From Clostridia bacterium (GTDB taxonomy: Bacteria; Bacillota; Clostridia; Oscillospirales; Acutalibacteraceae), in contig CAADUC010000075.1 in NCBI GenBank assembly GCA_900752115.1, positions 1 through 8,785 of the forward strand: DNA of 8,785 nt, read 5' to 3'. Within the stretch, counting starts at the first letter, position 1. Each line of letters starts with the position of its first letter. Below are positions 5,201 through 8,785 of this stretch, one piece after another. The translations under genes and the position numbers were made by a program. Under the pieces are notes generated by a model. The model worked only from the letters and a program-made list of their open reading frames with translations. It was not told where the DNA came from and searched no databases.

Positions 5201-8046
5201 CGCTTGGACGCAGCCGCATGGCAAAGCAGGCCGCCGTCTTTGCAGCCGGAACCGTCAACAGGGAAACGCTTGGCCAATCGTTTGCCGCGCTCGCCGAGTA
5301 CCAGAGGGAATCGGCGGAGAAAAACCGCCTCCTCGCCGTTTACGGGCAGGGACTTGCCCCCTTCCTCCCGGAAGGAAAACCAAACTGGGCAGCCGTTGCC
5401 GCAAAAATTGCGGACGCGGTACGCGCTTCATCCAAACTCTCCTCTCAGACTGGCGATCCCGCGTTTCAGCGCAGTTTCGCCGCGCGCGCGGACCTGCAGC
5501 CGTCGATTGCCGCATTCCGTCAGGCCTACGCCGCTGTCTGTTCCACGGGACAAGCCCTGCGCGAACTGCTGCAAATCAGAGAAACAGCCCCCGAGGAAGG
5601 GGAATGGCTCACGAAGCAGCGCCGTCTCTGCCGCCAGATCGGTGAAAACCGCGACAGTCTGCGCGAATGGACCCTCTGGAAGCATCTCAGCGAGGAGGCG
5701 GACGCCCAGGGGCTTGGTCCCATGGTCAAAGCCTACGAGAAAGGACTGCCGCATGAAGACGCAGAAGCCGCATGGCTGCGCGCCCTTTACCAAGCGCTTG
5801 CGGAAGACGCAATCCGCAGCGAGCCCGCCCTGCAGACCTTCTCCGGCGCTCTGTTCAACGAAAAAGTCGCTCAATTCCGGCGGACGGACAGAGAGCTGGA
5901 ACAGCTTGCTCGGGAGGAAATCTTCTGCCGTCTCGCAGCTCGTGTTCCGAATTTCTCCCGGGAAGCGGCGCAAAGCTCCGAGGTCGGTATTTTGCAGCGG
6001 GCCGTGCGCAGCGGCGGACGCGGCGTGAGCATTCGCAGGCTGTTTTCGCAAATTCCGAATCTTCTTCCCCGGCTGTGCCCCTGCATGCTGATGAGCCCCA
6101 TTTCGGCCGCTCAGTACCTCGATCCCAACCGCGAGCCGTTTGACGTTGTGATCTTCGACGAGGCCTCGCAGCTTCCCACCTGCAAAGCGGCCGGCGCACT
6201 GGCGCGAGGCAAGAACGCCGTGATTGTCGGCGATCCGAAGCAGATGCCTCCCACCGCCTTTTTCACCGGCACCGCGGCTGACGAGGATTTTCCCGAGCAG
6301 GAGGATCTCGAAAGCATACTGGAGGACTGCCTCGCGCTGAACATACCGCAGACCCACCTGCTCTGGCATTACCGCAGCCGTCACGAAAGCCTCATCGCGT
6401 TCAGCAACAGCCAGTTTTACGACAACCGGCTCTATACCTTCCCATCCGTCAACGATTTGGAGTCAAAGGTCACGCTCGTGCCGGTCGAGGGCTTCTTTGA
6501 CCGCGGCAGGACACGGCAAAACGCAGCGGAGGCCCGGGCCATCGTGCAGGAGCTTTCCCGCCGCTGCCATGATCCGTTGTGCGCCGGACAGAGCGTCGGC
6601 GTGGTGACGTTCAACATTCATCAACAAAATCTGATCGCCGATCTGCTCGAAGAATCTTGCCGGACAGACGAGGCGCTCGAAAGCTGGGCGTACGAGCGCG
6701 AAGAACCGCTGTTCATCAAAAATCTGGAGAACGTACAAGGCGACGAGCGCGACGTAATTTTGTTTTCCGTGGGCTACGGGCCGGACGAAAACGGACACGT
6801 TTCCATGAACTTTGGTCCGCTCAACCGCGAGGGCGGCTGGCGGCGGCTGAACGTGGCTGTCTCCCGTGCCCGGCAGGAGATGGTCGTTTTCTCGGCGCTC
6901 CGGCCTGAACAAATCGATCTCTCACGCACCGCGAGCACCGGTGTGGCCGCTCTCAAATCCTTCCTCGCCTATGCAGGCGGAACAAAGCTCCCGGCGGATC
7001 TTTCCCCTGCACCCGATCATTCAGACGCCGGCGGGATTGTGGAAACCATCTGCCGCACCCTGTCCCGGGAGGGCTTTGAATGCCATACAAGGGTCGGCCA
7101 CTCCGGCTTCCGTGTAGACGTCGGCGTTATCGATCCACAGCGTCCCGGCACATATCTGCTCGGCGTCCTCCTCGACGGACCGTTTTACGGAGCCGCGAAG
7201 ACGACGCGCGACCGCGAGCTGGCACAGCCCGCAATCCTCGAGGAGCTCGGATGGGAGCTGCACCGCATCTGGACAGCAGATTGGTGGGACAACAGCGAGC
7301 GCGAGCTGGACCGGCTGATCAAGCACGTATGTCAGGCCGCCGCACACCAGACATCCTCCTCTCAGGTAAAACCGCAGGCGAAACAGCTCGCTGCACAGGC
7401 GGAGGAGGCAGAAGAGGCAGCTCCCCGTGAAAAAACCGAATTAAAGGCCGCTCTTCCCACCCAATCGGAAACCTCCTGCGAAAACGGCTGCGCCGAACCG
7501 TATCACCCCGCCGTACTGCCTGAAATCCGTCTTTCCGCGGAGGAGTATGTGCTGCCCAAAAACTTTGCGGAGCTGACACGGCGCTTTGAGCAGGTTCTGG
7601 AGGAGGAAGCCCCCATCAGCGAGGCGCTTCTCACCAAACGTGTTCTGCAGAGCTTCGGTATTTCCCGAGCCGGCTCCCGGATACAGGCATATACATCCGA
7701 CGTGCTGCAGCGCATGGGGGCTGTATCGACGGAACAGGATGGCCAGCGCTTCTATTGGAATCAGCAGCAGACTCCCTCTTCCTATCGCTCTTTCCGTACC
7801 GGAAATGCAGGCGTACGCGAAGCCCGCGAGATTTGCATGCAGGAAGCGGCAAACGCAGTCTGCCGCGTGCTTGAAGAGCAAATCGGCCTTCCGCAGGAAA
7901 CTCTCGTCCGCGAAACGGCAAAGCTCCTCGGTTATCCCCGTTCCGGCTCCGTCGTCAACGCAATGGCCGAAACAGGCATTCGCTTTGCTCTGGAATCAGG
8001 GCGAATCGAACGCGAACCGGACGGCCGCCTTACCATCGGCAGATAA
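2239..8046 (+). CDS. Giant DUF4011-helicase-Vsr/DUF3320 protein (Hhe-like putative antiphage defence)
   Basis: The product is about 1935 residues. Domains in order: a beta-rich N-terminus (1-150); a transglutaminase-like fold (about 160-300) with C224 in GTCLDLT, H250 in GHIFAGVW and E288; DUF4011 (from 377, core ELSLRNTLIN at 388-397); and an SF1 helicase with Walker A GPPGTGKS at 684-691, motif Ia at 708-716, Walker B DEAS at 1307-1310, GDPKQ at 1331-1335, HYRSR at 1377-1381, VQGDERD at 1499-1505 and VAVSRAR at 1539-1545. Next come a Vsr/MTES_1575-like nuclease fold (about 1590-1690), a charged Ala/Glu/Gln linker (about 1700-1750) and DUF3320 (about 1780-1830). Roughly 620 residues separate Walker A and B. 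From memory, DUF4011-helicase-Vsr proteins are known as Hhe, a single-gene antiphage system. Nucleic-acid unwinding plus cleavage is inferred. No signal peptide or membrane helix is seen. The ATG at 2239 (or 2245) is preferred because the promoter covers the upstream GTG; neither has a strong ribosome site, so the exact start is unsure. Confidence 0.88.
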   Translation: MGMEEELHTVQIHAELTSVVNYALQQNRLPVLRELAIENGTQHELTDLTLRICSDPPILKPFERSIRAIPAGETYLLRDAALQPDGAFLASLTERLNGELHVSLSCGEEELASLDREITALAFDEWHGSTVFPELLTAFVLPNHPAIAGINAKAAELLEKWSGNPSLNAYQTRDPNRVRMQAAAVYGALQAQNLIYAAPPASFEPVGQRVRLCGAVLEQKMGTCLDLTLLYAACLEAIGLHPLLLLQPGHIFAGVWLEELTFPEAVQDDPSLVTKRLADGVNEIAVVECTAFTAGKSTSFEDACRRASQELSEAPLDLLIDVSRARLSGIHPLPQRLPDGTLSVDRPVLTDEALTAAPEKLGEKIDVQEGESTAPTGKIAQWERGLLELSLRNTLINLRLTQRVVPILSPSLSELEDALADGSEYGIGPRPAEWSLSEEERRNIEKLTDIGGHTALIQSEFKNKRLRSALTEAELARAIVTLYRTARTSLEENGANSLYLALGLLRWYETPESRKARYAPIVLLPVEIIRKSALKGYVIRLRDEEPQMNVTLLEMLKQDFGISVSGLDPLPEDEHGVDLRGVLTVLRKAVMDQRGWDVIESSLLGIFSFSQFVMWNDMRSRTEDLLQNKIVRSLVEGRLTWNAEPMEIGARVPETGVLLPIAADASQLYAIEAAERGESFVLHGPPGTGKSQTITAMIANALAQGKTVLFVAEKMAALSVVERRLDAIGIGPFCLELHSNKSKKRDVLEQLRAAAEVTHGEASEEYQRKGARLAALRGELDGYANAMHARRASGLTLFEMIDGWERYRNAPPTISFPENFAATVTRETLEKHRMLAERLIAAARAVGHPHNHPLSSVSLSAYSHQLRGLLPDCLAAYETALERLDQTGRPLTLVLRLGAPDSFEQWTRLDAMAGTLEDWLSLPRVWAEYEHFDLAMNELAELVRHAQKAEGLAENLLVSWQESFLQQDGAALLAQWQEIEGSWFLPRALGRSRMAKQAAVFAAGTVNRETLGQSFAALAEYQRESAEKNRLLAVYGQGLAPFLPEGKPNWAAVAAKIADAVRASSKLSSQTGDPAFQRSFAARADLQPSIAAFRQAYAAVCSTGQALRELLQIRETAPEEGEWLTKQRRLCRQIGENRDSLREWTLWKHLSEEADAQGLGPMVKAYEKGLPHEDAEAAWLRALYQALAEDAIRSEPALQTFSGALFNEKVAQFRRTDRELEQLAREEIFCRLAARVPNFSREAAQSSEVGILQRAVRSGGRGVSIRRLFSQIPNLLPRLCPCMLMSPISAAQYLDPNREPFDVVIFDEASQLPTCKAAGALARGKNAVIVGDPKQMPPTAFFTGTAADEDFPEQEDLESILEDCLALNIPQTHLLWHYRSRHESLIAFSNSQFYDNRLYTFPSVNDLESKVTLVPVEGFFDRGRTRQNAAEARAIVQELSRRCHDPLCAGQSVGVVTFNIHQQNLIADLLEESCRTDEALESWAYEREEPLFIKNLENVQGDERDVILFSVGYGPDENGHVSMNFGPLNREGGWRRLNVAVSRARQEMVVFSALRPEQIDLSRTASTGVAALKSFLAYAGGTKLPADLSPAPDHSDAGGIVETICRTLSREGFECHTRVGHSGFRVDVGVIDPQRPGTYLLGVLLDGPFYGAAKTTRDRELAQPAILEELGWELHRIWTADWWDNSERELDRLIKHVCQAAAHQTSSSQVKPQAKQLAAQAEEAEEAAPREKTELKAALPTQSETSCENGCAEPYHPAVLPEIRLSAEEYVLPKNFAELTRRFEQVLEEEAPISEALLTKRVLQSFGISRAGSRIQAYTSDVLQRMGAVSTEQDGQRFYWNQQQTPSSYRSFRTGNAGVREAREICMQEAANAVCRVLEEQIGLPQETLVRETAKLLGYPRSGSVVNAMAETGIRFALESGRIEREPDGRLTIGR

Positions 8047-8065
8047 ACGTTTCCCGCACACAACA

Positions 8066-8320
8066 CCGAAATCCATCTGCAGGCGTCTGCTGTCCTATCG
8101 TTCGGATCAGGCGATCCGAACGGGAAACCGCATGTTCACGATCCCGTTTGATCATCAGCAGCTCGCCGATTATCTGAACGTTGACCGCGCCTCTCTTTCG
8201 AGCGAACTGGGAAAACTGCAGCGAGAGGGTGTACTCCGCACAAAGCGCAGCCGGTTCGAACTCCTCGGCGGCAAAGAAAACGAGGGAATTTCCAATGATT
8301 TTTACTTGAAAAAGAGTTGA
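8066..8320 (+). pseudogene. Crp/Fnr-family regulator, C-terminal DNA-binding remnant
   Basis: The frame ending at 8320 reads SICRRLLSY, then FTIPFDHQQLADYLNVDRASLSSELGKLQREGVL, and closes with FELL. This is the winged helix-turn-helix of Crp/Fnr-type regulators, with the recognition helix around NVDRASLSSEL. The upstream helix (KSICRRLLSY) is present, but the cyclic-nucleotide-binding-like sensor domain that should precede it is missing. Homology starts about 20 bases after the stop codon of the large gene, and sequence further upstream in this frame is a shadow of that gene. A 62-codon protein could start at the ATG at 8132, but no clear ribosome site precedes it. It is most likely a remnant whose 5' part was lost when the large gene arrived. 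A stand-alone short DNA-binding protein cannot be excluded. Confidence 0.75.
8099..8122. repeat. Perfect 10-base inverted repeat with 4-base loop
   Basis: CGTTCGGATC (8099-8108) and GATCCGAACG (8113-8122) are exact inverted copies around AGGC. The hairpin lies about 50 bases after the stop codon of the large gene, within the Crp/Fnr remnant. No T-run follows on either strand, so it is not a standard intrinsic terminator, but it could protect the 3' end of the large transcript or be a protein-binding palindrome. Confidence 0.75.
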
Positions 8321-8345
8321 TTCCTGTACAAACTCCCTTTATACT
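8317..8345 (+). promoter_or_regulatory. Sigma-A-type promoter of the membrane protein gene
   Basis: TTGATT (8317-8322) and TATACT (8340-8345) are separated by 17 bases. The -35 box overlaps the stop codon of the Crp/Fnr remnant. Transcription would begin near 8352, which gives a leader of about 70 bases before the next ATG. Confidence 0.65.
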
Positions 8346-8361
8346 GATAGGGAATACACTG

Positions 8362-8374
8362 CTTGCAATGCAAG
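8362..8374. promoter_or_regulatory. Small palindrome just downstream of the promoter (possible operator)
   Basis: CTTGC and GCAAG flank AAT, giving the 13-base palindrome CTTGCAATGCAAG about ten bases after the predicted transcription start. The position is that of a repressor operator. The short arms mean chance is possible. Confidence 0.35.
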
Positions 8375-8422
8375 AATGAGAAAGCGCACCGTCACGATCC
8401 CAACACGGAAAGGAGATCCGCT

Positions 8423-8785
8423 ATGAAGATCTGGACGTCTTCCCGAACCAGAGAAAAAAAGCGCTATGCCGTTCGCATGGCGGCCGGTTTCGCGGGAATC
8501 GCGGCTTTGGCTGTCGTCCTGATCGCATCCGGCGCCGTCTTAATCCACGCAATGGATTGGCCGACAGCTCTGTCTCTTCTGCTGCTTTGTCTGGCAGTGA
8601 CCGTGCTCTCCCTCTCCCTGATTTCGCTTCTCTGCCGCCGCGTACTGCGCGACGCGCTTGTTTTTATTCTAGACGACAACGGCCGGCTTTTCGCGGCGGA
8701 CGGCCGCCGGCTCGAGCAATACAGCGGCCCCCCCCTGCATTCGCCAGGCGCCCGGAAAGTGGAAAACCGTTTCCAGGGAAACCGC
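8423..8785 (+). CDS. Two-helix membrane protein of unknown function, C-terminus off window
   Basis: The frame starts at an ATG with GGAAAGGAGAT placed seven bases upstream, an excellent ribosome site, and stays open for 121 codons to the window edge. A short basic N-terminus (TSSRTREKKRYAVR) is followed by two hydrophobic segments, about residues 20-43 and 50-72, and then CRRVLRD. This suggests a hairpin of two membrane helices with both ends in the cytoplasm by the positive-inside rule. The part after that, including LVFILDDNGRLFAADGRRLEQY, looks like a soluble beta-rich stretch. I do not recognise the family. It has its own promoter and is likely resident chromosomal content unrelated to the large gene. 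Confidence 0.75.
   Translation, partial: MKIWTSSRTREKKRYAVRMAAGFAGIAALAVVLIASGAVLIHAMDWPTALSLLLLCLAVTVLSLSLISLLCRRVLRDALVFILDDNGRLFAADGRRLEQYSGPPLHSPGARKVENRFQGNR

Noticed and set aside
7586..8065. Long N-terminal extension of the Crp/Fnr frame into the large gene
   Set aside because: It is low-complexity shadow sequence of the helicase gene, with no cyclic-nucleotide-binding fold pattern.

Overview
The window looks like chromosomal DNA of an endospore-forming, fairly GC-rich member of the Clostridia. The evidence is a sigma factor that reads clearly as sporulation SigK, strong AGGAGG-type ribosome sites, and a Firmicutes-type ParM-like actin. No rRNA, tRNA, CRISPR array or transposase is visible.

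Left part (1-1465). A ParM-like actin ATPase gene lies on the minus strand. It overlaps, in an ATGA arrangement, the start of a small ParR/CopG-like gene that runs off the left edge. Such pairs belong to plasmids and plasmid-like elements. The 325 bases in front of parM hold no full gene, but they do hold a possible 16-residue leader peptide and a minus-strand hairpin with a U-tract.

Middle left (1361-2002). The sigma factor is intact from the end of region 2.1 to its stop. The preceding conserved part (pro-sequence, region 1.2, start of region 2.1) is absent in all plus-strand frames, and homology begins abruptly near base 1469. This resembles the downstream half of a sigK gene split by a skin-like element. 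On that reading the parMR side is the element's end. The link is inferred, because the other sigK half and any recombinase lie outside the window.

Centre (2147-8046). A consensus sigma-A promoter (TTGACA, 17 bases, TATAAT) and a 5' hairpin precede one very large gene of about 1935 codons. Its protein has an N-terminal domain, a transglutaminase-like domain, DUF4011, a split SF1 helicase, a Vsr/MTES_1575-like nuclease fold and DUF3320. This matches the DUF4011-helicase-Vsr layout that I recall being described as the single-gene antiphage system Hhe.

Right part (8047-8785). Right after the big gene is the C-terminal part of a Crp/Fnr-family regulator without its sensor domain. A new promoter and ribosome site then lead into a two-helix membrane protein cut by the window edge. 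The putative defence gene thus sits between two 5'-truncated genes, which suggests a site of repeated insertion or replacement.
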